A stretch of 64,000 nt of DNA from an uncultured Flavobacteriales bacterium (lineage in GTDB: Bacteria > Bacteroidota > Bacteroidia > Flavobacteriales_D > Sanyastnellaceae), in the NCBI GenBank assembly GCA_905478325.1, contig CAJQIB010000029.1, positions 1 to 64,000 on the forward strand, read 5' to 3'. The position numbers and the translations under genes are program-made. The notes below the pieces were generated by a model. It ran no database searches. It was not told where the DNA came from and saw only the letters and a list, made by a program, of their open reading frames with translations. Shown one piece after another: positions 33,327-41,876 of this stretch. Positions within the stretch are counted from its first letter, which is position 1; every line of letters begins with the position of its first letter.

Positions 33327-33892
33327 CCCCCGAAATCATATTGGAAGACGGGAAGTGTCGCTGCCTTCTATTCCCTGGCTTGCTTCAAAACGAACGTGCT
33401 GAACACTGGATCGAAGTCTTGCCTTGGCAGCAAAATGAGATCCGTATGTTTGGCAGAACCCATGCCGAACCGCGACTAACAACCTGGATGGGACCGGCCT
33501 ATCGTTACGCCAGCATTCAGTGGTCAGACACGCTATTTTCAGATGAAATGGCCCGCCTTATGAACGTGGTTCAACACCATGCATCACCCGAGAAAAAGTT
33601 CAATGCTGTGTTAGCGAATCTCTACCGGGATGGCCAGGATGCCATGGGGTGGCACCGCGACAATGAAAAGGACATCGACTCCCAGTGCATAGCCAGCGTT
33701 TCTTTGGGAAGCACGCGAGACTTTGCGATTCGCCATCGCCAAACGGGTCAAAAATGGACCGTATCGTTACAGCATGGTGACGTGCTCATCATGGAGGCTA
33801 TGCAAGAGGCGTTCGAGCACAGCGTCCCACGCCGAAAACGCAACGACACACCGCGAATCAACTTCACTTTTCGGCATATTGTGACTTCCTGA
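33323..33892 (+). CDS. alkB: AlkB-like 2-oxoglutarate/Fe(II) dioxygenase
   Basis: 189 residues from ATG 33323, which overlaps the antiporter stop as ATGA; the frame further upstream is inside the antiporter gene. Direct-reversal repair of 1-methyladenine and 3-methylcytosine is the family role. Iron ligands: HRD in GWHRDNEKD and the distal His in EHSVPRRKR; 2-oxoglutarate is held by the RINFTFR motif. NAVLANLYRDGQDAMGWHRD and ASVSLGSTRDFAIRH are typical of the small eukaryote-like ALKBH2/3 branch. Third gene of the tatA operon. Confidence 0.93.
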   Translation: MTPEIILEDGKCRCLLFPGLLQNERAEHWIEVLPWQQNEIRMFGRTHAEPRLTTWMGPAYRYASIQWSDTLFSDEMARLMNVVQHHASPEKKFNAVLANLYRDGQDAMGWHRDNEKDIDSQCIASVSLGSTRDFAIRHRQTGQKWTVSLQHGDVLIMEAMQEAFEHSVPRRKRNDTPRINFTFRHIVTS

Positions 33893-33924
33893 TTCTGAAG
33901 GGTGACGTTCACAATCTTCTGAGG

Positions 33925-33932
33925 TAAATTTG
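33925..33932 (+). promoter_or_regulatory. TAnnTTTG promoter element of panB
   Basis: TAAATTTG, 35 bases before the panB ATG. Confidence 0.5.
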
Positions 33933-33967
33933 AAGGTTGAAAGCATTCCATTTAACGCGCTAACATT

Positions 33968-34783
33968 ATGTCTGTTCACAAACAAGCCAAACGCATCACC
34001 ACCCAAGTGCTTGCGGAGATGAAAGCCAATGGCGAGCGCATTGCCATGCTGACCGCCTATGATTATTCCATGGCCACCCTTGTGGATCAAGCCGGTGTGG
34101 ACATCATCTTAGTCGGAGACAGTGCTTCCAACGTGATGGCCGGTCATGAGACCACCTTGCCCATCACCCTGGAGCAAATGATTTACCACGCTTCGGGCGT
34201 GGTACGCGCGGCAAAACGCGCCTTGGTCGTCGTGGACTTGCCGTTTGGCACGTACCAAGGCAATTCGAAAGAAGCTCTGAAGTCCGCCATTCGCATCATG
34301 AAAGAGAGCGGTGCCCACGCCGTCAAACTGGAGGGAGGAAGAGAAGTTCGAGAAAGCATTGAGCGCATTTTAAGCGCCGGAATCCCTGTTATGGGGCATT
34401 TGGGGCTGACTCCACAATCGATTTATAAATTTGGAACCTATACCGTGCGCGCCAAAGAAGACCTCGAAGCTCAACTTTTACGAGAGGACGCCAAGCTGCT
34501 CGATGACATCGGCTGTTTTTCCATTGTTTTTGAGAAAATCCCGGCGGGGCTCGCTGGAGAAGTCAGCGCTGCAGTCAACTGCCCTACCATCGGCATTGGT
34601 GCCGGAGGTGCATGCGATGGTCAAGTATTGGTGCTGCATGATATGTTGGGGATCACCCAAGAGTTCAGCCCGCGATTTTTGAGACGCTATCTCGACATGG
34701 GCGAACAAATGAAGCGTGCCATTGGCAATTACGTCCAAGATGTTCGGTCTCGGGATTTCCCGAATGAAGAAGAACAGTACTAA
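33968..34783 (+). CDS. panB: 3-methyl-2-oxobutanoate hydroxymethyltransferase
   Basis: 271 residues, standard length. First committed step of pantothenate synthesis: transfer of a hydroxymethyl group from methylene-tetrahydrofolate to 2-oxoisovalerate. [41 protein letters not shown] contains the Mg2+-binding Asp residues; AVKLEGG carries the substrate-binding Lys/Glu; [34 protein letters not shown] complete the TIM barrel. A separate promoter lies upstream. A pseudouridine synthase gene follows 4 bases after the stop codon. Confidence 0.97.
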   Translation: MSVHKQAKRITTQVLAEMKANGERIAMLTAYDYSMATLVDQAGVDIILVGDSASNVMAGHETTLPITLEQMIYHASGVVRAAKRALVVVDLPFGTYQGNSKEALKSAIRIMKESGAHAVKLEGGREVRESIERILSAGIPVMGHLGLTPQSIYKFGTYTVRAKEDLEAQLLREDAKLLDDIGCFSIVFEKIPAGLAGEVSAAVNCPTIGIGAGGACDGQVLVLHDMLGITQEFSPRFLRRYLDMGEQMKRAIGNYVQDVRSRDFPNEEEQY

Positions 34784-34787
34784 CGGA

Positions 34788-35564
34788 ATGGATTCAGCCA
34801 GCTCTTCTCAAGATGGAACACAATGGGCCAGACAGCCTAAGGCGCCCATCATCATGAGTACGGTGGACAATCTACAGGTCTTGTATGAGGACAATCATCT
34901 GATTGCCGTAAATAAGCGCTCTTCTGACATTGTCCAGAGCGATGCCAGCGGAGACATTACATTGTGCCAGGTCGTCGGAGAATATGTGAAGCGCAAGTAC
35001 AACAAGCCCGGTGATGCATTCATTGGAACCGTCCACCGCTTGGATCGCCCCGTAAGCGGCGTGATTTTGTACGCACGAACAACGAAAGCGCTATCCAGAC
35101 TCAGCAACATGTTTCGCCTGCGGGATATGCAAAAAACCTATTGGGCCGTTACCCGGCCTGGGCCTAGCCCAGCTGAAGGTCACATTGTCAATTTTCTTGA
35201 GAAGAACATCAAAACCAACAAGAGCTTTGCTTCAGACTTTGATGGACCCAATAAAAAACAATCTGAATTGACCTATCGCACGGTGGGGCGCTCGGACCAC
35301 TACACCTTTGTGGAGGTGCAGCCAAAAACAGGTCGTCACCATCAGATTCGCGCCACACTGGCCAGTCTCGGCAGCCCCATCAAAGGCGATATCAAATACG
35401 GAGCCAGGCGAACCAATGACAACGCATCCATTCATTTGCATGCGCGAAGGATTGAGTTCATCCATCCCGTTCGCAAGACGCCATTGAGCATTTTGGCTCC
35501 GCCACCGGAGGACCCCGTTTGGAACGAATGGCTGCGTATCGAAGTCGGACTTGCAGAACCCTGA
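34788..35564 (+). CDS. RluA-family pseudouridine synthase
   Basis: 258 residues from ATG 34788, four bases after panB; ATG 34854 is an alternative giving 236 residues, which would remove a Ser/Gln-rich, poorly conserved leader. Catalytic motif HRLDRPVSGVILYARTTKALSRLS with the Asp nucleophile, YWAVTRP, and GRHHQIRATLASLGSPIKGDIKYG. No S4 RNA-binding domain precedes it, so it belongs to the short RluA/RluC-like group common in Bacteroidota. Isomerises uridine in rRNA or tRNA; the target position is unknown. Confidence 0.9.
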   Translation: MDSASSSQDGTQWARQPKAPIIMSTVDNLQVLYEDNHLIAVNKRSSDIVQSDASGDITLCQVVGEYVKRKYNKPGDAFIGTVHRLDRPVSGVILYARTTKALSRLSNMFRLRDMQKTYWAVTRPGPSPAEGHIVNFLEKNIKTNKSFASDFDGPNKKQSELTYRTVGRSDHYTFVEVQPKTGRHHQIRATLASLGSPIKGDIKYGARRTNDNASIHLHARRIEFIHPVRKTPLSILAPPPEDPVWNEWLRIEVGLAEP

Positions 35565-35618
35565 CTTAAAAGTTGAGAATCCTTCTTAAAAGACATTTTT
35601 GCAGCGGCTGTCGCTGTG

Positions 35619-35626
35619 TATCTTTG
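35619..35626 (+). promoter_or_regulatory. TAnnTTTG element before trxB, leaderless spacing
   Basis: TATCTTTG, then CGGCC and ATG 35632. A TTG lies 17 bases upstream (35599-35601), giving a near-consensus promoter. Confidence 0.7.
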
Positions 35627-35631
35627 CGGCC

Positions 35632-36594
35632 ATGAATACGCAACCCGAACACGTTAAGTGCCTCATCATTGGTTCAGGTCCTGCCGGATATACGGCAGCC
35701 ATCTATGCTGCGCGAGCAGACATGAAACCCGTTCTCTACCAGGGAATGCAGCCTGGAGGGCAGCTCACAGAAACCACGGAAGTCGATAATTTCCCCGGTT
35801 ATCCTGATGGCATCAATGGGCCTCAAATGATGGCTGACTTGGAAGCACAGGCGAAGCGTTTTGATACGGACGTGCGCAACGGTTGGGTAACCGAAGTTGA
35901 TTTCTCTGGATCCGTTCACAAGATTTGGGTGGGTGACGGTGCAGACCGCACGGAAGTTCACGCCGATAGTGTGATCATCTCCACCGGCGCATCGGCCAAA
36001 TGGCTCGGCTTGGAAAGTGAATTGCGTCTGCGTGACGCTGGCGGCGGAGTAAGCGCGTGTGCTGTGTGTGACGGCTTCTTTTACCGCGGCCAGGAAGTGG
36101 TCATCGTAGGCGCAGGTGACACAGCTTGCGAAGAAGCGAGCTACCTCGCGAAGCTTTGCTCTAAAGTGACCATGCTTGTGCGACGCGGTGAAATGCGTGC
36201 GTCAAAGGCGATGCAAAACCGTGTGTTCGGGATGGAGAACATCGAAGTCCTGTGGAATACACAAACCGTTGAAGTTTTGGGTAAAGACGCTGTGGAAGCC
36301 ATTCGCGTGGTGAACAATGAAACACAAGTCGAGCACGACATCCCTGCGACGGGATTTTTTGTGGCGATTGGTCACAAGCCCAACACAGATGTATTCAAAG
36401 GCTGGATTGATTTGGATGATCAGGGCTACATCAAGTATGAAGAAGCGGGTACGTCCAAAACCAATATTGCGGGCGTCTATGTCTGCGGTGATGCTGCGGA
36501 TAAGGTCTACCGCCAGGCCGTAACGGCAGCGGGTACGGGTTGCATGGCAGCGCTTGACTCAGAGCGTTATTTGGCTGCACGAGGGATTCACTAA
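35632..36594 (+). CDS. trxB: thioredoxin-disulfide reductase
   Basis: 320 residues from ATG 35632, usual length. Low-molecular-weight flavoprotein that reduces thioredoxin with NADPH. FAD site CLIIGSGPAGYTAAIYAARA, redox pair CAVC in GVSACAVCDGFFYRGQ, NADPH site VVIVGAGDTACEEASYLA followed by VRRGEMRAS, and C-terminal GVYVCGDAADKVYRQAVTAAGTGCMAAL. The longer frame from 35599 uses codons overlapping the promoter and is rejected. Convergent with the repeat protein gene downstream, 12 bases apart. Confidence 0.97.
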   Translation: MNTQPEHVKCLIIGSGPAGYTAAIYAARADMKPVLYQGMQPGGQLTETTEVDNFPGYPDGINGPQMMADLEAQAKRFDTDVRNGWVTEVDFSGSVHKIWVGDGADRTEVHADSVIISTGASAKWLGLESELRLRDAGGGVSACAVCDGFFYRGQEVVIVGAGDTACEEASYLAKLCSKVTMLVRRGEMRASKAMQNRVFGMENIEVLWNTQTVEVLGKDAVEAIRVVNNETQVEHDIPATGFFVAIGHKPNTDVFKGWIDLDDQGYIKYEEAGTSKTNIAGVYVCGDAADKVYRQAVTAAGTGCMAALDSERYLAARGIH

Positions 36595-36606
36595 AGACTC
36601 CCTGCG

Positions 36607-38178
36607 TTAATCGCAGAGTGTATCGTAGAAAGGAAGCCAGAGTAACAGATCGGAAACAGACCGGTTGCCGTTTCCATCGAAATCTCCAAAGCACGGACCT
36701 CCAAATCCGCCGATTCCGCCGTCTCCACTTCCGTCGCTAACGCACTGTCCGATGGAATCGGCCCAAACTGTTCCTTCTCCACAATACGATGGAGGAAGAA
36801 CGAGGCATGACCCATCGTCGTCTGTGGCTGTCTCGTTGAAGTTTTCAGCCAACACATCCATGCAGCCGAGAATTTCAAAGGAGTCACACACCCCATCTCC
36901 ATCCACATCGGAAAGACAGTTTCCAGTGCAGTCCAACGCCACCTCGGGATAAACGCATTCGCCTGAAACATTCGCTACAGCGTCGAAATTGCAAGCAACC
37001 TCATCAAGGCAGCCTGTAAACAAACAACTCCCATCATCATCCGTTGCCGTGACTTCGAAATTATCGGCATTGATGACCGTGCATCCCAGCACCTCTTCTT
37101 CGTCGCAGACCGTATCCCCGTCTATATCCGATACGCATGTACCTGAGCAATCACGATACAGCGCAGCAAAAACACACTGGCCATCATCGTCTGTCGCTTC
37201 AATCATGAAATTACAAGCACCCTGATCTGTGCATCCTGAAATTTCGAAGGGATCACAAATGCCATCACCGTCTGCGTCCAAAAGACAACTTCCATTGCAA
37301 TCGTAACCGTCCATTGGATAATCACACGATTCCAAGTCCGTGACGTTCAGAGCAAAATTGCAGGCCTCTGGATCTTCACAACCGGCAATTTCAAATGGAT
37401 CACACACCCCATCTCCATCGGAATCAGCAAGGCACATTCCAGCGCAGGTATATCCCGTCTCTGCATACACACATGATCCGTCGTTGGCATTGGCCGATGC
37501 ATCAAAATTGCAAGCGTTCACATCCGTACAACCGGGAGCACCCGCGCTGAAACTTCCCGCAATCAGTTGTTCATTGAAAGGATCCCCTCCAATGAAGACT
37601 TGCAAATTGAATAGTCCCTCAATCAAGCCATCTGTCGTCACCTGAGCCAATAAAACACGCAAATCTTCGCCTGCTATGCCATTGGTACTGCCGGGCAATA
37701 CAAACCAACTTCCACCGATTTCAGATTCGACGATCAAATCCTCGCCGGATTCAAATATGGACAACTCCGCCCCCATTCCAATCGTAGAGATTCCATCCCC
37801 ATTGCCCGACTGAGGAGATGTTTCCAATCCAATGGTTACCCAGCTATCATAATTTAAATCGGGCAGGATCCCAATGAAGAAAGCACTGATATCCGTGCCG
37901 AATGACCCTCCTGCTGAATGCTGAAAAAATGATGTAGTTGATGTCAAAGAACAGGGCTCCAAGTCATTGCCATACGCTGCTCCAAGAAAATCTGACTCCG
38001 ATGTCATCAGTCCGTACACCCGGTACGTTGTCATTCCTGAGAAATCGGTATTGCCGATAACGCCTTCATGTTGGGCAACCGTTTCCACCCAAACACTGGT
38101 GAGCTGTGCCGACGATGTCGAACTAACCATACCACTGAATATGGACAACAAGATGAACTTCAAGCGCAAGGATAACAT
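36607..38178 (-). CDS. secreted Cys-rich ACNF/thrombospondin-3-like repeat protein with dockerin-like end
   Basis: 523 residues from ATG 38178, where a good signal peptide begins (LKFILLSIFSGMVSSTSSAQ). The frame extends to 38436 but would run through tRNA-His. Residues 25-195 form a domain seen at the start of many Flavobacteriales surface proteins (GIAGEDLRVLLAQVTTDG). Six repeats follow, alternating a GCTDVNACNFD-type Cys module with a calcium-loop DSDGDGVCDPFEI unit resembling thrombospondin type 3 repeats. The end is FGDFDGNGNRSVSDLLLW...CD, a single EF-hand/dockerin-like motif like the pair in the protease at 3559-5913. Exported, calcium-binding, probably structural or adhesive. Confidence 0.85.
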   Translation of the reverse strand: MLSLRLKFILLSIFSGMVSSTSSAQLTSVWVETVAQHEGVIGNTDFSGMTTYRVYGLMTSESDFLGAAYGNDLEPCSLTSTTSFFQHSAGGSFGTDISAFFIGILPDLNYDSWVTIGLETSPQSGNGDGISTIGMGAELSIFESGEDLIVESEIGGSWFVLPGSTNGIAGEDLRVLLAQVTTDGLIEGLFNLQVFIGGDPFNEQLIAGSFSAGAPGCTDVNACNFDASANANDGSCVYAETGYTCAGMCLADSDGDGVCDPFEIAGCEDPEACNFALNVTDLESCDYPMDGYDCNGSCLLDADGDGICDPFEISGCTDQGACNFMIEATDDDGQCVFAALYRDCSGTCVSDIDGDTVCDEEEVLGCTVINADNFEVTATDDDGSCLFTGCLDEVACNFDAVANVSGECVYPEVALDCTGNCLSDVDGDGVCDSFEILGCMDVLAENFNETATDDDGSCLVLPPSYCGEGTVWADSIGQCVSDGSGDGGIGGFGGPCFGDFDGNGNRSVSDLLLWLPFYDTLCD

Positions 38179-38359
38179 CGGATCGACTTTTTGATGAGCC
38201 CCTATAAGATACGTAATCCATCTATTAATTACATGTTTTCGACAGTGATTATATAACCTACAACCAGCAATACACCCTCTATTCTCCTCTGGTTGACGAA
38301 AACGCGCACGGCTCACGCGTCGTTGATCCGCGCATTCGACTTCCAAAAAGTCAGCATCA

Positions 38360-38389
38360 AAAAAGCCCCACACCGAAGTGCGAGGCTTT
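38360..38389 (-). terminator. terminator of tRNA-His
   Basis: AAAGCC/GGCTTT outer stem and CAC/GTG inner stem with CGAA loop; minus-strand T-run (TTTTTT) follows. Confidence 0.8.
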
Positions 38390-38396
38390 GAAGTTG

Positions 38397-38471
38397 GGTG
38401 GCTAATGGGGCTCGAACCCACGACCCTCGGTACCACAAACCGATGCTCTAACCAGCTGAGCTATAGCCACC
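38397..38471 (-). tRNA. tRNA-His (GTG)
   Basis: Minus strand cloverleaf with the extra G(-1) opposite C73 that is special to tRNA-His. Acceptor GTGGCTA/TAGCCAC, D-arm GCTC/GAGC, anticodon loop TTGTGGT, T-arm GTGGGTTCGAGCCCCAT. Confidence 0.95.
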
Positions 38472-38491
38472 GTTTTACCCCTAAGGGTGCG

Positions 38492-38499
38492 CAAAGATA
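38492..38499 (-). promoter_or_regulatory. -7 element of the tRNA-His promoter
   Basis: Minus strand TATCTTTG, 20 bases upstream of the tRNA. It lies between the tRNA and the stop of the upstream thioredoxin-like gene. Confidence 0.7.
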
Positions 38500-38510
38500 A
38501 TCGCGATGCT

Positions 38511-39011
38511 TTAATTCGCACTTTTCAGTGCAGGGAATATTGCATGACCGTACAATTCATTGAAAGGGATCCTTTTTTCGATGGGACATCCAATCACATC
38601 CGTGTAGGCATTCACAGGGTTTTCTCCTTTCAACAAGGCCTCCACAGCATCCTGTAAATCCTGATTGCGGGGACTATTCCGGTGCTTTCCCAACGCAAAA
38701 TAGAAATCATTGATTCGGCCACGATACCGCACTTCACCCAGTGAATCCAGCACAAAAACTTCGGGCGTCCAGCTGGCGTTGAGCCGGTCAGCCCACCCCA
38801 CCGTGTCGCGCGCCAATTCCCATTCTACGGCATACCGGTCTTCAAATTCAGCGATTTGCTCCTCAGATACCGTGGGGTTCGGAAACCATCCCACGAACTC
38901 GATTCGTCCCGGGTGTTCTTGCTCCCATTGCGCATGCATCGCATTGAGATAAAACGTGTAGTCCTGGCAAATGGGGCACAATGGCGCTAGAAACACCCAC
39001 ACTTTCCACAT
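38511..39011 (-). CDS. thioredoxin-like protein coupled to the cytochrome/copper protein gene
   Basis: 166 residues from ATG 39011, which shares its A with the TGA of the preceding gene (TGATG), so the two are translated together. The chain opens at once with a thioredoxin strand, VWVFLAPLCPICQDYT, whose CPIC (Cys12, Cys15) is the redox pair. RIEFVGWFPNPTVSEEQI, the cis-Pro region ASWTPEVFVLD and GEVRYRGRINDFYFALGKHR complete an AhpC/Redoxin-type fold. The tail GCPIEKRIP keeps another Cys. No signal peptide is seen, which is odd because its partner is exported. In some bacteria (for example Planctomycetota) the same two modules occur fused in one protein. Confidence 0.85.
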   Translation of the reverse strand: MWKVWVFLAPLCPICQDYTFYLNAMHAQWEQEHPGRIEFVGWFPNPTVSEEQIAEFEDRYAVEWELARDTVGWADRLNASWTPEVFVLDSLGEVRYRGRINDFYFALGKHRNSPRNQDLQDAVEALLKGENPVNAYTDVIGCPIEKRIPFNELYGHAIFPALKSAN

Positions 39012-40597
39012 CAATCGATGACTTGAATGACGTGACTTCGTACCGTACCCAAAGACGTCGTCATGCGGTAGAAGTACGTTCCCGAATTCAATTCTCCCAA
39101 CACAAACGTCCGCTGATGGTGCCCTGCTGCAAAGGATTGCTCCGGCATCCAAGTATCCACCATGCGCCCCCGGAAATCCAAAAGATCCAAGGTGACATCT
39201 GCGCCTTCATTCAAATGAAAACCAATGGTGACCTCCTGGCCGGATCGATTCGGGTTGGGCCAAGCCGGAAACAAGTTGTCCGTTTGATACACAATGCGGG
39301 TGTCTTCGTCTGCAGTAGACATGACAATGTTCTCATCGCCGGGCAGGTAATCCACAAATTGAAAGAACACCACAAACATCTCATCACCCGTGAGATCTCC
39401 CCACGACATCCACTCCGGTGGATCATGTGGGTTGTTGGGATTGTTGGCGGTATTGTCATACGTACAGAACGCGTGGATTTTGTAACCCGCCGGAATGTGC
39501 TTCAACGCCGGGTAACTGAAAATACCCTGCCAGTTGAAGTCCCATTCTGGAATCGAAATCATCGGTATCGTATCGTTTCCGTTGGCAGAAACGGCGTACA
39601 CTTCCCACGCTTGACCCAACAGGTGACAATGTGGTGTAATCGAGAGCACACTGATATCATCTTCAATTTCAAAAATTCCGTGAAAGGTTGGGGTTTCGTT
39701 TGCCGGAATGAAAAAGGGTGCCGTCAAGCTATTGACTGTCATGAGCAATAAGTCCACCTCTCGTTGGATCGGATCTTCAGCAAAAAACAGATTCAAATGC
39801 GTTAAATCAGTTTCATCGACTGCTGATGGACCATAATGCATTTGTAAAAGCAGCCGGCCATCCGGTCCAATTTTCTTCCCAATGGTGGAAGGAAATTCTG
39901 TGGGGGAGGACCCGGGAACCCAGCCGCCAAAAAGGAAGTCCTCCACATTGACACCATAATCGCCAAAACTCTCATACCCCGGTTCAGGGTCCGCTGCATC
40001 CAGCGCTTCCGCTCCAGCAATTGACGTTGGGCTCTCCGTGTACGCAATCAGCGTATGGTGCGCAATGGCAGCGTTTCCTGGTCGGATTTCAATAGCCCGA
40101 ATTTCCGTCTCTTCCGTGACGCCTGTTTCCAGAACAAACACTTGGTATTGCTCTTGCATGTCCCCTCCATGTGCATACGGCTCTGGCATTTCAAGCACCA
40201 AGTCAGGCTCTCCAATTTGACTTCCTTCAGGGAATTCAGGCAATCCGGGATTGTCCGCTGGATTCCCCTCTGGCATGCCCGCATCGTACCAATCAGACAA
40301 CACTTCAATTTGACTCGCTGTCAAAAACCGCTCTCCTCGTAATGTGGCAAATTCAGGATCAGGTGTCCAAGGCGGCATGTAGCCCATGGATGTCACATAG
40401 GAAATGAAGGCTCCATGCTCGGATACTTCCTCATAGGTCGTAAACGGCATCGGCCCAATCTCACCAACACGGTGGCATTGAGTGCAATTCTGATACACAA
40501 TGGGCGCCACATCTGCATGGAATGTCGGCGCTTGACCGCGCACCGAAAAGGCAACCGCGCTGAAGACGAAAAAAGAAAGGATAGAAATACGTTGCAT
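39011..40597 (-). CDS. secreted cytochrome c / copper type II monooxygenase-like protein with T9SS domain
   Basis: 528 residues. Signal peptide (ISILSFFVFSAVAFSVRGQ); a c-type haem site CTQCH at 38-42 in a domain ending with ILTASQIEVLSDWYDAGMPEG-like text; then about residues 125-430 resembling the two PHM-type copper domains: IAHHTLIAY, LQMHYGPSA, SITPHCHLLGQAW and GDEMFVVFFQF supply His and Met residues matching copper ligands. The C-terminal 90 residues are a type IX sorting domain (FPAWPNPNRSGQEV, LDLLDFRGRMVDT, LNSGTYFYRM). A redox enzyme hydroxylating or cleaving an organic substrate at the cell surface is plausible; the substrate is unknown. Confidence 0.87.
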   Translation of the reverse strand: MQRISILSFFVFSAVAFSVRGQAPTFHADVAPIVYQNCTQCHRVGEIGPMPFTTYEEVSEHGAFISYVTSMGYMPPWTPDPEFATLRGERFLTASQIEVLSDWYDAGMPEGNPADNPGLPEFPEGSQIGEPDLVLEMPEPYAHGGDMQEQYQVFVLETGVTEETEIRAIEIRPGNAAIAHHTLIAYTESPTSIAGAEALDAADPEPGYESFGDYGVNVEDFLFGGWVPGSSPTEFPSTIGKKIGPDGRLLLQMHYGPSAVDETDLTHLNLFFAEDPIQREVDLLLMTVNSLTAPFFIPANETPTFHGIFEIEDDISVLSITPHCHLLGQAWEVYAVSANGNDTIPMISIPEWDFNWQGIFSYPALKHIPAGYKIHAFCTYDNTANNPNNPHDPPEWMSWGDLTGDEMFVVFFQFVDYLPGDENIVMSTADEDTRIVYQTDNLFPAWPNPNRSGQEVTIGFHLNEGADVTLDLLDFRGRMVDTWMPEQSFAAGHHQRTFVLGELNSGTYFYRMTTSLGTVRSHVIQVID

Positions 40598-40671
40598 ACT
40601 CGAAAGACGTTAAATGGTACTACAAGTTTAATTCAATCTGGTGGACTTCGTTAAATCTCATCGCCTTCATC

Positions 40672-40679
40672 GAACTTTG
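40672..40679 (+). promoter_or_regulatory. TAnnTTTG-like element, leaderless spacing
   Basis: GAACTTTG (first base off consensus), then TGCCTC and ATG 40686. It argues against the upstream GTG at 40641 as the start. Confidence 0.4.
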
Positions 40680-40685
40680 TGCCTC

Positions 40686-41876
40686 ATGGATTCGCTCGCC
40701 ACCGTTCCGCCCAAACCGAGAATACTGCACATTGCCAGTTGGTACCCTAGCGCGGTGCACGGCACCTTGGGCAATTTTGTTCGACGCCACATCGAAGCGA
40801 TAGCCACGCAATGTGCGAGTGATGTTTGGTATGCAGCGGCGGCACCCAAGGGACAGAAAGTGCCCTTGGACACAGTCCAATCCACTGGTTCAATTACAGA
40901 ACACCTCGTTTACTTCGCCGCGAAAAAACCTGTGGTACGGCAAACCACGCGGGCTTTGTTGCGATTGGCCGAAGTACATGCTGTCCCTCCTTTTGACCTC
41001 ATCCATTTGCACGTCGCTTATCCTGCAGGGCAAGCCGCGAGACTACTGGCCAAGCGCTGGGACTTGCCCTTGGTGGTTACGGAACATTGGACGGCATACC
41101 ATGCGGACCAGCGACACAAGCTCCCTTTTTGGCGAAAACGCAGCATGCGACTTACCGGCCAAGCAAGTACATTGCTCTGCCCGGTATCAGAGGACCTCGC
41201 TTCCAGCATGCGTGATTTTGGGATGGGGAATCATGCTCAGGTCATTCCCAATGTGGTCGATACGAACCTGTTCAAACGGGATGAGTCCGCGCGTTCAGTA
41301 AATGGCTCTTTTGAGTTGTTGCACATCAGTTCCCTGTCGGACGAACAAAAAAACATTTCGGGTATGTTGCGCGCGCTTGCCGATGCGCTGCCTCAATGCC
41401 CTCAGCTGCGCGTGACAATTATTGGTGATGGAGACCCGCTTCCGCACCAACAATTCGCACGGACCTTAGGCATTGCCAATCGTGTGCAGATTCAAGGAGA
41501 AATCCCATTGTCAGAAGTTGCCGAACGCATGCGTGCTGCGAATGCTCTGATCCTCTTTAGCAACTTTGAAAACTTCCCGTGTGTGATCCCTGAAGCTTGG
41601 GCCAGCGGAATCCCTGTGATATCGACGGACGTCGGAGGCATCGCGGAACACCTGACATCCGAGCGGGGAATCCTCGTGAAGCGAGGCGATGAAGCGGCCC
41701 TGACGTCCGCTATTGTCTCCATGTCGACGACCCCTTCACCAGCGCATCGTGATGCGGCTGCGTTGCGGGCCATTGCGACATCGACCTTCAGCATCGAAGC
41801 CATCGCAGACCAATACACCGCGGCATATCAAAAAGCCCTTCATCTTCATGCGTCCAAAGACTCAAGGACCTCATGA
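40686..41876 (+). CDS. glycosyltransferase family 4 protein
   Basis: 396 residues from ATG 40686. GT-B fold transferase: N-terminal RILHIASWYPSAVHGTLGNFVRRHIEAI is the acceptor-side Rossmann start, VSEDLASSM and IPNVVDTNLFKR mark the hinge, and the donor-binding half holds LLHISSLSDEQKNISGMLRAL and the E-x7-E motif in NFENFPCVIPEAWASGIPVISTDVGGIAEHL. Transfers a sugar from a nucleotide sugar to a lipid-linked or polysaccharide acceptor. The ATGA overlap with a flippase gene points to surface polysaccharide assembly. Other genes of such a locus are not in this window. Confidence 0.92.
   Translation: MDSLATVPPKPRILHIASWYPSAVHGTLGNFVRRHIEAIATQCASDVWYAAAAPKGQKVPLDTVQSTGSITEHLVYFAAKKPVVRQTTRALLRLAEVHAVPPFDLIHLHVAYPAGQAARLLAKRWDLPLVVTEHWTAYHADQRHKLPFWRKRSMRLTGQASTLLCPVSEDLASSMRDFGMGNHAQVIPNVVDTNLFKRDESARSVNGSFELLHISSLSDEQKNISGMLRALADALPQCPQLRVTIIGDGDPLPHQQFARTLGIANRVQIQGEIPLSEVAERMRAANALILFSNFENFPCVIPEAWASGIPVISTDVGGIAEHLTSERGILVKRGDEAALTSAIVSMSTTPSPAHRDAAALRAIATSTFSIEAIADQYTAAYQKALHLHASKDSRTS

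Noticed and set aside
38179-38436. N-terminal extension of the 36607-38178 repeat protein
   Set aside because: It would run through tRNA-His and its terminator, and the signal peptide begins only at 38178.
38981-39751. 256-codon plus-strand open frame
   Set aside because: Antisense to the cytochrome/copper monooxygenase-like gene; no recognisable motif.
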